DNA of 64,000 nucleotides. Origin: JARIHD01 sp963815935 (GTDB lineage Bacteria; Patescibacteriota; Saccharimonadia; Saccharimonadales; UBA4665). The position numbers were made by a program, and so were the translations under genes. The stretch covers positions 124,001 to 188,000 of the forward strand of contig CAWFIL010000008.1 of assembly GCA_963815935.1 (NCBI GenBank), given 5' to 3'. This document shows, in pieces, positions 26,802-35,035 of this stretch; the first letter of the stretch is position 1; each line of letters begins with the position of its first letter. The notes below the pieces were generated by a model. The model searched no databases and was not told the DNA's origin. It saw nothing but the letters and a program-made list of their open reading frames with translations.

Positions 26802-29102
26802 TTACCTGGCTCCTGAGGTGACACCCTTCAACTGGAAGTAATCCCAGTAGCAGTTTTGGGCATTGCCGTCGGTGCCGTAGCAGCTGAAGGCAGGCGATAC
26901 TCGGTTGGTTGTATCGATGGTGACGGCCGAGAAGCCGGCCATAGCTGTGCCATTGAGCGAAAAGCGGGCTGCCGACGTGCCTGTTCCGGTAGCGCTGATG
27001 GTGATACTCAGCCGTACCCAGGTATTGGCGGCAATTGGCTGGGTTGAGTCGGTGCAGGTTGCTGTTGTGCCGTTGCCGTAGCAATATCGCCAGTCGGGGT
27101 TTGTGCCAGGGTCTGCCTCCCACCAAACGCCCGAAACTGGTTGGGTGGTAGTTGTAGTTTCGTTGTGGAGGCCAATCCGAAGTACCTGACCAGTGGCAGC
27201 GCCAACTGCAACGGCAGTATGCAGACTCTGCGATTTAGCTATGAACATCGAACCGCCATTTGCATTACCAAGGATAAGCGAGGTGCCTTGATTGGCGACG
27301 GCCGGTGTTTGAAGTTGCAGGACGCCGGGCCGGTCGGCAATGGGTGCCGGCGTGCTAGGGTTAAAGTTGATCGATCCATTCGCGCCAATCGCCTGCGCGT
27401 TCCAACCCAGGCTGCCAATGATATTGTTGGTGCCAAATGTGGTGGTCTGGCCGCCCATGAATTCGTCGTATACCGAGTAGCCTCGCACGGCATTTGGTTG
27501 GCCACATTCACCCCACTCGCCGTCCTCGTAACACCTAAAAGTTCCCAGAGATGCGTTGTAATACATTGCGCCGTCTATGCCGGCGGGATCGTTTGCGTTG
27601 CCGGTTTGACGCCCCAATACGAGTATCGTCCCATTATTGCCGCCGCCTGCAGCGCCGATATAAATGGCGTTACCTAGGGTATCCACGGTAAACATGTTGG
27701 TTGTATCGGCACGCTGGATGCTGAACGCATCACCCGAGTCGCTGCCGTTGCGGAAGATGTTGTGCCCGCTAAAAACCTGGGAGGCTCCGCGCTTGGCGAT
27801 CGTGGCATTGTCGGCAAGGTCATTAGTGGAGAGCTGTGTACCGTTAACGCGAATACGGGAGTCGGGCGTATAGGTCGATCCAGAGAAGACTACGTCAACC
27901 CAGTAGTTCGGTGAGTTAGAGCTTTGATTGGGGAAGGTAGAACCTGCACCATACTTGAACACGCCATTGCCGCCGTCAAGCCCACTTGCTAGAGCGTGAA
28001 GTGGTCCACTGTCGACGCCACTTGCTCCAAAGTAAGCCGCATCGTAGGGGTAGCCGCCGGTTGTGTGGTACGAGGCGACATACGTTGTGTCTGAGCTGAT
28101 AGGTATAGGGGACGGGAAATCTACTTCTTGCCAGCCGTTACCGGGAGTGGTCGTAAAGGTTGCTTGGGCAAGAAGCGTACCGCCGCTAGTCCAGAGGCTA
28201 CCGACGTTGGGTCCGGTCGTAGTACTGTCTTTGTAGAAGCGGATACCTTTTATTGAACCGGATATGTCGGTTTGAAACTTGACACCCAACTCAACAGCCA
28301 ACGGGTCTGTCGCAGGAGCAGCAACTGGTCCTGCGGTTGAGCTCCAGAATGTGAAATCCGAAGTCTGCGAAGAAGCTGCTACATTAATACCTCCGTTGAC
28401 CTGTAAGTATGTGCTATTGTCGATTGCTATGGAATCGCCCGCGGTCTGGGCGCTCGTGAATTTGAGCAGTGCGTTGGTAGTGCCACCTGGGGTAGTTATG
28501 CCGGCTGTCGCGTTGGCGACATTGGTGATGTTGGTAGTGCCACCCAATACATTGGTCGTGTTCTGAATAAAGGTCGTGTTGCCACCGATTGGCAGAAAGG
28601 CGCTGCCGTCATAGTAGTTAAGCTGGTGGGTTGTTTGGTCGAAATAGATCTGGCCTACTACGCCAGACGGTGGCTGTGCCGAAGGAGTTATGATGAGCGA
28701 ACTAGCTAGCTGGAGCTGCCCATTGATGGTCAGAGATTGTTTGCTGATATCGCTCGTGACCTCGCTTGGAGCAAGCGCTGCCAATGACAGATGGGTCGCG
28801 TCAAAGTCACCAGCCGCCACACTCGAACTAGCCTGGTTTGCCCGGCGAAGCAGTACGACAGTCCCCACCACTAGGACCAGTATGACCAGGAGCGCTACCT
28901 TGTATCTAAGTAGGCTTTGCCAGATGGTATGCTGCGTGGGCTCGATGTTGGGCTGCCCCAGCTCTTGGGGGGTTAACTGAGGGGTGGGTGCAAATGGCGA
29001 GTCAAGACTTTGCCCGGGAGTATCCGTCGTTTGGCCCAAGCCAATAGAAGCCTCAGCCGTTGCTTGGCGGTCGATGGTTTGGTCGCGAATTGGATTTTCC
29101 AT
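26802..29102 (-). CDS. Surface-exposed protein with DUF4082-like domain
   Basis: 766 residues. A Gln/Pro/Thr-rich cytosolic start is followed by one helix (about 67-85, VALLVILVLVVGTVVLL) and a long external region rich in Gly, Thr, Ser and Asn. Near residues 255-400, VELGVKFQTDISGSIKGIRFYKDS and TTYVASYHTTGGYPYDAAYF match the DUF4082 pattern. Other stretches look like tail-fibre or collagen-like text (GTILVLGRQTGN, DGAMYYNASLGTFRCYEDG). Likely a cell-surface or adhesion protein. Confidence 0.7.
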   Translation of the reverse strand: MENPIRDQTIDRQATAEASIGLGQTTDTPGQSLDSPFAPTPQLTPQELGQPNIEPTQHTIWQSLLRYKVALLVILVLVVGTVVLLRRANQASSSVAAGDFDATHLSLAALAPSEVTSDISKQSLTINGQLQLASSLIITPSAQPPSGVVGQIYFDQTTHQLNYYDGSAFLPIGGNTTFIQNTTNVLGGTTNITNVANATAGITTPGGTTNALLKFTSAQTAGDSIAIDNSTYLQVNGGINVAASSQTSDFTFWSSTAGPVAAPATDPLAVELGVKFQTDISGSIKGIRFYKDSTTTGPNVGSLWTSGGTLLAQATFTTTPGNGWQEVDFPSPIPISSDTTYVASYHTTGGYPYDAAYFGASGVDSGPLHALASGLDGGNGVFKYGAGSTFPNQSSNSPNYWVDVVFSGSTYTPDSRIRVNGTQLSTNDLADNATIAKRGASQVFSGHNIFRNGSDSGDAFSIQRADTTNMFTVDTLGNAIYIGAAGGGNNGTILVLGRQTGNANDPAGIDGAMYYNASLGTFRCYEDGEWGECGQPNAVRGYSVYDEFMGGQTTTFGTNNIIGSLGWNAQAIGANGSINFNPSTPAPIADRPGVLQLQTPAVANQGTSLILGNANGGSMFIAKSQSLHTAVAVGAATGQVLRIGLHNETTTTTQPVSGVWWEADPGTNPDWRYCYGNGTTATCTDSTQPIAANTWVRLSITISATGTGTSAARFSLNGTAMAGFSAVTIDTTNRVSPAFSCYGTDGNAQNCYWDYFQLKGVTSGAR

Positions 29103-29176
29103 AGTCTCAGCCGATACGTCTCTCCCGATCGCTTATGCTTATTTTATAACGTCAACAGTTTTGCCACCACCGTGAT

Positions 29177-30013
29177 CTAGTAGATTAGGATCAGGTAGGT
29201 AGCAAGCAGGGTAAAAACAAACACGAGGAAGGTGGTCATAGCCACGCCAACCAGTCCGCGCTGAATAGCGCCCGCAGCGAGGGGATTGCGGCCTAGGGAG
29301 ATAATTCCGGCGCGTACCGAAGTGTAGATTAGGGCAAAAATGCTGATGAAGGCCAGTAATAACAGTACACTGCCAAGCAGAATACGGGCTGCCGAGACTG
29401 GTCGACCGGCAATGTTATTGGCCAGGTTTTGCAAAAATGGCGGCAGCAGTTTACTGGTAGGTGGGACGTAGTATGCTATCCCGACTTGGATAGGCACAGA
29501 GCCGATGTGTACGGTGTGGCTCTTGCCCGATTTGTCGGTAATCTCGCGAGTTTTGGCATTTTTGGCATTAAAGCTTGTCTGGGCTGTGCCTACAATCTGT
29601 GAATCGTCGGTAGCCAGCATGCCAACTCCGTCAATTGGTGAAACGGTTATCTTGTCGCCGGCCCGGATGCTGCCGTTGATGTCACTCACCAACCCAACAG
29701 TCGTGCCACTAATGACTACCTGGGTTTGGTTCTTTTTGCTGCCGGACAACTGCAGGAGGCTCGTCTCACTGACGATGCCAACGAGTTTGTCGGCCCCGTT
29801 GACGGTCGCTAGCTCGATAGTTTTGTCGTCTTTACCAGTCGTGGATACAAGTGTAGCTCGAACTGTATCTTCGGTGGTCGTCGTATAGCCACGTGAGATC
29901 GCAGTGCTTTGGGCGCTAGTGAGGCCGCCCATCCCAAGAGTTGCTAAAACAACAGTCAACAAACTAGCTAATACGAAGCGGTAATACTGACGCCGGAAAG
30001 AAATAGTAATCAT
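29177..30013 (-). CDS. Membrane protein with exported domain, unknown function
   Basis: 278 residues from ATG 30013, chosen for AGGTGGGT just upstream and the signal-like start (FVLASLLTVVLATLGMGGLTSA). An exported beta-rich region (to about 190) is followed by two C-terminal helices. The external part repeats short motifs such as VGIVSETSLL, VGLVSDINGSI and AGDKITVSP, as in barrel-sandwich or secretion accessory domains. It is divergent from hrcA, with the hrcA operator in between. Not recognised. Confidence 0.55.
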   Translation of the reverse strand: MITISFRRQYYRFVLASLLTVVLATLGMGGLTSAQSTAISRGYTTTTEDTVRATLVSTTGKDDKTIELATVNGADKLVGIVSETSLLQLSGSKKNQTQVVISGTTVGLVSDINGSIRAGDKITVSPIDGVGMLATDDSQIVGTAQTSFNAKNAKTREITDKSGKSHTVHIGSVPIQVGIAYYVPPTSKLLPPFLQNLANNIAGRPVSAARILLGSVLLLLAFISIFALIYTSVRAGIISLGRNPLAAGAIQRGLVGVAMTTFLVFVFTLLATYLILIY

Positions 30014-30080
30014 GACCCACCTACGGTTGAATACCTGTATATTGTACCTGCTTATGCTTGGGTTGTCACCGGAGTAATCC

Positions 30081-30118
30081 TGGCACTCTTGACGACAGAG
30101 TGCCAACAAGGGTACACT
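30081..30118 (+). promoter_or_regulatory. CIRCE operator and promoter of hrcA-grpE
   Basis: TGGCACTC (30081-30088), 9-nt spacer, GAGTGCCA (30098-30105): a CIRCE inverted repeat with G in place of the usual T/A outer bases. The spacer contains TTGACG (-35, 30089-30094), followed 18 nt later by TACACT (-10, 30113-30118). HrcA bound here would block RNA polymerase, giving autoregulation. Confidence 0.82.
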
Positions 30119-30139
30119 AATGGCAGAAAGACAAGCAGT

Positions 30140-30844
30140 ATGACAGACCGTCAAAAGCAGATTTTAAGCGCTATCGTGGAACAGTACGCCGAAGTTGCCT
30201 CTCCGGTGGGTTCAAACTTGCTAGCTAAAGCCTTTAACGTCAGTTCGGCAACTGTTCGCGCCGAGATGGCCGAGCTGGAGCGTCTAGGTTTTATTAACCA
30301 GCCGCATACCAGTGCCGGGCGCGTGCCAACCGATAAAGGCTACCGCTACTATGTGAACGGTCTTGCCACCGACAGGTCGCCTTTGCAAGAGCGCCGTGGT
30401 GAGCGAGCCCTAGCCACTCGTGTGCAGGATAGCGGCGTGCCCGAGCGGGCAATCCGCAACGCTGTGGATACGCTTGTAGAATTGACTCACAACCTTGGTA
30501 TGGCCACTATCGGCAACCAGCTGTATATGAGCGGCCTGTCCAACCTGTTCGGCCAGCCAGAGTTTATGCACGCTGGCCAAGTACAACAAGTTGCACGATT
30601 GCTGGACAACTTAGAGCCATGGCTGCGCGAAGCTGCCCCTAACCAGCCATTAAGCGTGTATATTGGTAGTGAGAACCCCATTGGCCGTAGTGCTGGTTGC
30701 TCGCTGATTATCAGTCGCTTTCATAGCCCGTACTCCGACCAAAGTTATATTGGCGTGCTGGGGCCAACCCGCCAAAGCTATCGAGATGTTATGAACTTAG
30801 TCCGCCGTGCCGGTGAGACACTGGAGGAAATGTTATATGAGTAA
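30140..30844 (+). CDS. hrcA: Heat-inducible transcription repressor HrcA (short form)
   Basis: 234 residues from ATG 30140; a longer in-frame reading would start inside the CIRCE element. Winged-helix start (MTDRQKQILSAIVEQYAEVASPVGS, SSATVRAEMAELERLGF, HTSAGRVPTDKGYRYYV) is clear. The C-terminal part is shorter than the usual 340 residues, with a reduced inserted dimerisation domain, but keeps IGVLGPTRQSYRDVM. It represses chaperone genes through CIRCE. Confidence 0.9.
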   Translation: MTDRQKQILSAIVEQYAEVASPVGSNLLAKAFNVSSATVRAEMAELERLGFINQPHTSAGRVPTDKGYRYYVNGLATDRSPLQERRGERALATRVQDSGVPERAIRNAVDTLVELTHNLGMATIGNQLYMSGLSNLFGQPEFMHAGQVQQVARLLDNLEPWLREAAPNQPLSVYIGSENPIGRSAGCSLIISRFHSPYSDQSYIGVLGPTRQSYRDVMNLVRRAGETLEEMLYE

Positions 30845-31328
30845 AATACCCAAAGACGTACAAAATACAAACGACCTACAAGCAGATGCAGCTGCTCTAT
30901 CGCAGCAAGTTAACGACCTAACCGAAGCTCTGCAGCGTGAACGTGCCGATGCCATGAATCTGCGTCGTCGTCATGACGAGCAAATTGCGAACCTACGTAA
31001 TACCGTTAAAGCTGGCGTTGTTCGTGATTTGTTGCCAGTAGTCGATAACTTTGAACGGGCACTCAAACACGTGCCAGACGATTTAGCTGGTAACGACTAT
31101 ATCAAGGGTGTCGAAGGTATCGTCAAGCAGTTCGAAAAAACGCTGGCCGATATTGGCGTCGAGCGCATCAAAACCGTTGGCGAACCCTTTGACCCCAACC
31201 TGCATGAAGCAATCAGCATGGAAGATGGCGATGGTGAGCAAGAAGTCGTCAGCGAAGAACTCCAGTCCGGCTACACCCTTGGCGACGAAGTTATCCGCCA
31301 TGCTATGGTCCGCGTCAAAATGGCATAA
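30837..31328 (+). CDS. grpE: GrpE, nucleotide exchange factor for DnaK
   Basis: 163 residues from ATG 30837, overlapping the hrcA end by 8 nt, with GGAGG about 10 nt upstream. A long coiled coil (about 15-65) precedes the beta domain with FDPNLHEAIS and a C-terminal GYTLGDEVIRHAMVRVK, the usual GrpE ending. Controlled with hrcA by the CIRCE at 30081. Confidence 0.93.
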   Translation: MSKIPKDVQNTNDLQADAAALSQQVNDLTEALQRERADAMNLRRRHDEQIANLRNTVKAGVVRDLLPVVDNFERALKHVPDDLAGNDYIKGVEGIVKQFEKTLADIGVERIKTVGEPFDPNLHEAISMEDGDGEQEVVSEELQSGYTLGDEVIRHAMVRVKMA

Positions 31329-31362
31329 GCGAACTACGCCGAGATTCCGACTGGGTGGCTAA

Positions 31363-31935
31363 CTAGCTGGTACGTGGTTCGATTGAACGGCGCAACACAA
31401 CGGCGCTAGGAAATCGCTGAGCAACTTCTTCCTGGATGCGATTCTTTTTTGGGTCGGTCAGAGTAAAGGCGTCCCGGATCTGACGGCCCCATGCGCTCAG
31501 ACCAGCCGTAAGCGCCTGATCTTCTGGCCGGGGTCCCATGACCATGCGGGCAATATAAGGTGCAACCCCACCACGCCACAGGCCGGGGCGTACTTCGAAA
31601 ATGTGGCGTCTGGCCTCTACCAAATCCTGTTTGGCGGCAAAGTCGGGCTCGTTGGCTCCGAACTCGCTGCTTGGCACAAGGGGCAACTCCAACGGCGATT
31701 CAAAATAATGCCGGTCGCTTTTGAGTGGGTTGGCCGCTCCGCGCATCAGCACGAATGACGTCTGGCCAAGTGGTCCACCGAGTGTTCGGCCTGTTTCGTT
31801 TTCTACAAAGTCGAGCATACCCTGCAAATTTTCGGGATCACAGTCGAGCGCAATCGTGCCGACGCTGCGCATCGCCTCGAGGCCTTGTTCGGTAGTAAAA
31901 AAGTCTGGCCCATCGGGTGCTTCGTATATCGTCAT
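31363..31935 (-). CDS. Hypothetical soluble protein
   Basis: 190 residues, no membrane helix and no recognised motif. Contains ALDCDPENLQGMLDFVENETGR, SFVLMRGAANPLKSDRHYFE and a Pro/Arg-rich C-terminal half. TACTAT ends 7 nt before the ATG, so it is probably leaderless. Convergent with grpE. Confidence 0.6.
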   Translation of the reverse strand: MTIYEAPDGPDFFTTEQGLEAMRSVGTIALDCDPENLQGMLDFVENETGRTLGGPLGQTSFVLMRGAANPLKSDRHYFESPLELPLVPSSEFGANEPDFAAKQDLVEARRHIFEVRPGLWRGGVAPYIARMVMGPRPEDQALTAGLSAWGRQIRDAFTLTDPKKNRIQEEVAQRFPSAVVLRRSIEPRTS

Positions 31936-31942
31936 ACTCTAG

Positions 31943-31957
31943 ATAGTACAGTAAACT
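31943..31957. promoter_or_regulatory. Overlapping divergent -10 boxes
   Basis: Minus-strand TACTAT (31948-31943) stands 7 nt from the ATG at 31935; plus-strand TAAACT (31952-31957) stands 6 nt from the ATG at 31964. The two promoters share under 30 bp, so they probably compete or are co-regulated. Confidence 0.45.
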
Positions 31958-31963
31958 AAGAGT

Positions 31964-32293
31964 ATGCATAGATGGCGGCAACTACCTGCACAGACTAAAA
32001 GCCAGCTTAGCTTTGGCTTGACGGCTGTCGGTTTGCTTGGAGCGTGCAAAGGGTTAACCATGGTCCAAAGCGAAGGCTGGGGCGGCCAGCGTATGGTACT
32101 GGGTATGAGCGTACTACTTGGTTTTGTGGGCGTGGGTATAGTGGGGGCTATCGGCCGCAACTACTACCGCGAGCAGCTGAAGCACGAAGTTGAAACCGGC
32201 AACAATATTGCCGTGAAAACCTTAAGTAGCCTGGGCCGGGAACAGCGCTTGCAAAAGGCCCGCCGGCGGAGGGAGCTGCATGGACGACAATAG
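31964..32293 (+). CDS. Small membrane protein, upstream of dnaK
   Basis: 109 residues: two hydrophobic segments (about 15-32 and 45-63) and a strongly basic C-terminal tail (QRLQKARRRRELHGRQ). Overlaps the next gene by 14 nt, so the two form a pair. No family known to me. Confidence 0.6.
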   Translation: MHRWRQLPAQTKSQLSFGLTAVGLLGACKGLTMVQSEGWGGQRMVLGMSVLLGFVGVGIVGAIGRNYYREQLKHEVETGNNIAVKTLSSLGREQRLQKARRRRELHGRQ

Positions 32294-32588
32294 CAGGCTA
32301 TGGCTGGCCCGGGTTGCCTTTTGGACGGTCTCGACGCTTGATACCTCTGTCCTTGTAAAAGTAGCCATTGATGTCGGCAAGGGGCACACGCCATTTGCGT
32401 GGGGCGGACTTTTCGTGGTATTGACCGCTGTGACTATGTACGCATGGGTGCTAACCCGCAAATACAAGCTGGCTAGCAAGCAGCAGTCGGGCAAGACATT
32501 GAACCAAATTGAGGTTGAAGCTTTGGCCACATACGGCGCCCAAAAACATGATAAACTGCCACCAAATACGCCGCGACCCCTGAATTAG
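32280..32588 (+). CDS. Small membrane protein, partner of the preceding gene
   Basis: 102 residues with two helices (about 8-28 and 38-58) and a charged C-terminal tail. Starts inside the previous gene and ends at the edge of the dnaK CIRCE element. Function unknown. Confidence 0.6.
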   Translation: MDDNSRLWLARVAFWTVSTLDTSVLVKVAIDVGKGHTPFAWGGLFVVLTAVTMYAWVLTRKYKLASKQQSGKTLNQIEVEALATYGAQKHDKLPPNTPRPLN

Positions 32589-32611
32589 CACTCTTGACAG
32601 CAGAGTGCTAA
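32585..32611 (+). promoter_or_regulatory. Perfect CIRCE operator upstream of dnaK
   Basis: TTAGCACTC, 9-nt spacer, GAGTGCTAA with no mismatch. The spacer holds TTGACA (32594-32599), which pairs with TATTAT 18 nt later. HrcA binding would cover the -35 box. Confidence 0.93.
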
Positions 32612-32631
32612 TTTATCTATTATGTATACTA

Positions 32632-32658
32632 TTAGCACTCGAACGTACTATTTGCTAA
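32632..32658 (+). promoter_or_regulatory. Second, imperfect CIRCE-like operator of dnaK
   Basis: TTAGCACTC, 9-nt spacer, ATTTGCTAA: a perfect left half and 6-7 of 9 positions in the right half. It lies between TATACT (32625-32630) and the ATG, so bound HrcA would also block initiation or clearance. Confidence 0.65.
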
Positions 32659-32679
32659 AGGAAAGGATATATCACTAAG

Positions 32680-34605
32680 ATGGGTAAAATTATTGGAATC
32701 GATCTCGGTACAACTAACTCGGCCATGGCCGTTATGCAGTCTGGTAAGCCGGAAATTATCGCGAACCGCGAAGGTAACCGCACCACGCCTAGCGTGGTTG
32801 CCGTTAACAAAAACGGTGAACGCTTGGTGGGGCAGGTTGCTCGCCGCCAGCAAGTTACCAACACCAAGAACACTATTTACGAAGTAAAGCGTCTTATTGG
32901 CCGCCGTTGGGAAGACAAAGAAGTCCAGCGCGACCTCAAGCTAATGGGTTACGAAATCGTCAAGAGCGGTAACGGCGTCAAAGTAAAAATGGGCGACAAA
33001 GAATACAGCCCAGAAGAAGTTAGCGCCATGATTCTTGGCAAGCTGAAGGCTGATGCCGAAGCCTTCTTGGGTGAGCCAGTTACCGAAGCCGTCATTACCG
33101 TACCTGCCTACTTTGACGACTCACAGCGCCAAGCCACCAAAGACGCCGGTAAGATCGCTGGCTTGGAAGTTAAGCGCATCATTAACGAACCAACCGCTGC
33201 CGCCTTGGCTTATGGTCTAGACAAGGGCGCTAGAAAGGACGAAAAGATCGCTGTCTACGACCTCGGTGGTGGTACGTTTGACGTATCTATCCTGGAACTC
33301 GGTGACGGTGTCTTTGAAGTTAAAAGTACCAACGGTGACACCCACCTCGGTGGTGCCGACTTCGACCGCGTACTCGTTAACTACTTTGTCGACGAGTTCA
33401 AGAAAGAGCACGGCATTGATATTGCCGACGACAAGGCTGCTATGCAGCGTCTGCGCGACGAAGCCGAAAAAGCCAAGATTGAGCTGTCGACTGCCCAGGA
33501 AGTAAACATTAACCTGCCGTTCTTGACCGCTGACGCCGATGGCCCCAAGCACTTCGAGCACAAGCTGACCCGCGCCAAGCTAGAGCAGTTGGTAGCTGAC
33601 CTCATTGACAAGACTGCCGAACCATGCGAAAAAGCTCTGAAAGACGCCGGCCTCAGAGCCAGCGACATCGACGCTGTTGTGCTGGTTGGTGGTATGACCC
33701 GTATGCCTGCTGTCCAAGAGAAGGTAAAAAAGATCTTTGGCAAAGACCCAATGAAGGGCGTAAACCCTGATGAAGTCGTTGCTGTCGGTGCTGCCATCCA
33801 GGGTGGCGTGCTGCAAGGTGATGTCAAAGACGTATTGCTCCTAGACGTAACGCCGCTATCACTTGGTATCGAGACTATGGGTGGCGTGATGACCAAGCTG
33901 ATTGAGCGCAACACGACCATTCCTACCAGTAAGAGCGAAGTATTCTCCACTGCCGCCGATAACCAACCACAGGTAGAAATCCACGTGGTACAGGGTGAGC
34001 GCGAAATGGTCGCTGACAACAAGAGCCTCGGTCGCTTTGTCCTCGATGGAATCCCACCAGCACCACGCGGCGTGCCGCAGATTGAAGTTACCTTTAACAT
34101 CGACGCCAACGGTATTTTGAACGTTACCGCCAAAGACAAGGGTACTGGCAAAGAGCAGAGCATTACGATTAGTGGCTCTGGCAATCTCGATAAGAACGAA
34201 GTTGAAAAAATGGCCAAAGAAGCCGAAGCCCACGCCGACGAAGACAAGAAAAAGCGCGAAGCCGTCGATGCTCGCAACGTCCTGGACAACACCATTTACC
34301 AGGCTAAGAAGATGATTAGCGACTATGGTGATAAAATGAGTGAAGAAGATAAGAAAAACCTACAGGAGGCAATCGATGGGGCTGTTAAAGAAGATGATAG
34401 TAGTAGCGATAAAGAAAAACTCGAAGAAGTAACCAAGAAGCTCAACGACATCTTGATGCCAATTGGTGCCAAGATGTACGAAGCCGCCAAGGACGAAGCT
34501 CCTGCTGCCGACAACGAAGAAAGCGCAGAAGCCAAGTCCGACGACAAGAAGAAAGACAGCAAAGATGATGGAGCGGTCGAGGGCGAAGTCGTCGACGAAA
34601 AGTAA
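32680..34605 (+). CDS. dnaK: Chaperone DnaK (Hsp70)
   Basis: 641 residues, full length. IIGIDLGTTNSAMAV, the ATPase blocks YDLGGGTFDVSIL and VVLVGGMTRMPAVQE, the linker LLLDVTPLSLGIE, substrate domain and a Lys/Asp/Glu-rich tail (ending EGEVVDEK). AAGGAAAGG lies about 13 nt before the ATG. Regulated by two CIRCE elements; works with DnaJ downstream and GrpE at 30837. Confidence 0.97.
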   Translation: MGKIIGIDLGTTNSAMAVMQSGKPEIIANREGNRTTPSVVAVNKNGERLVGQVARRQQVTNTKNTIYEVKRLIGRRWEDKEVQRDLKLMGYEIVKSGNGVKVKMGDKEYSPEEVSAMILGKLKADAEAFLGEPVTEAVITVPAYFDDSQRQATKDAGKIAGLEVKRIINEPTAAALAYGLDKGARKDEKIAVYDLGGGTFDVSILELGDGVFEVKSTNGDTHLGGADFDRVLVNYFVDEFKKEHGIDIADDKAAMQRLRDEAEKAKIELSTAQEVNINLPFLTADADGPKHFEHKLTRAKLEQLVADLIDKTAEPCEKALKDAGLRASDIDAVVLVGGMTRMPAVQEKVKKIFGKDPMKGVNPDEVVAVGAAIQGGVLQGDVKDVLLLDVTPLSLGIETMGGVMTKLIERNTTIPTSKSEVFSTAADNQPQVEIHVVQGEREMVADNKSLGRFVLDGIPPAPRGVPQIEVTFNIDANGILNVTAKDKGTGKEQSITISGSGNLDKNEVEKMAKEAEAHADEDKKKREAVDARNVLDNTIYQAKKMISDYGDKMSEEDKKNLQEAIDGAVKEDDSSSDKEKLEEVTKKLNDILMPIGAKMYEAAKDEAPAADNEESAEAKSDDKKKDSKDDGAVEGEVVDEK

Positions 34606-34614
34606 GGGATACAC

Positions 34615-35022
34615 ATGCTAGGGTTTGGGGATAAACAAGGACACATCGATCCAACTAAGTTACCGGTATTTGTGCATGCCATCGAGAGCGCAGACGCGTT
34701 TACGCTGGCAAACAAGGTTTGGCAGAACAATGCACGTTATGTCATTCTGGATCCGACCAACCACAAGGAACTTATGCGCTTTGTGTTCTCCCAACCTACC
34801 TGTGTTGTCTGGTTGCAGCGCGACCAAGATCGCATTGACACCTACGAATTGGTGCTGATGTGGGAGGGCAAAGCCCGTGATGCTGGCGTTACCGAAGTGT
34901 ACGTTATCTCCACGGGCAGTGCTCCGGTCGGCGACGACAGCCGGGCCAAGAGCTTGCTCAGCGCCATTTTGGCATCCCCGGCAATTGTGCCAGTCAACCA
35001 GGGCCAAGCTTCCCAACAGTAA
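34615..35022 (+). CDS. Hypothetical protein between dnaK and dnaJ
   Basis: 135 residues, soluble, mixed alpha/beta look (PVFVHAIESADAFTLANKVW, YVILDPTNHKELMRFVF, VTEVYVISTGSAPVGDDSR). AAGGGA stands 5-6 nt before the ATG. Spacing to dnaK (9 nt) and dnaJ (13 nt) makes one operon, so it is expected to be heat-regulated. No family recognised. Confidence 0.65.
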   Translation: MLGFGDKQGHIDPTKLPVFVHAIESADAFTLANKVWQNNARYVILDPTNHKELMRFVFSQPTCVVWLQRDQDRIDTYELVLMWEGKARDAGVTEVYVISTGSAPVGDDSRAKSLLSAILASPAIVPVNQGQASQQ

Positions 35023-35035
35023 GGAATAAGATTAC

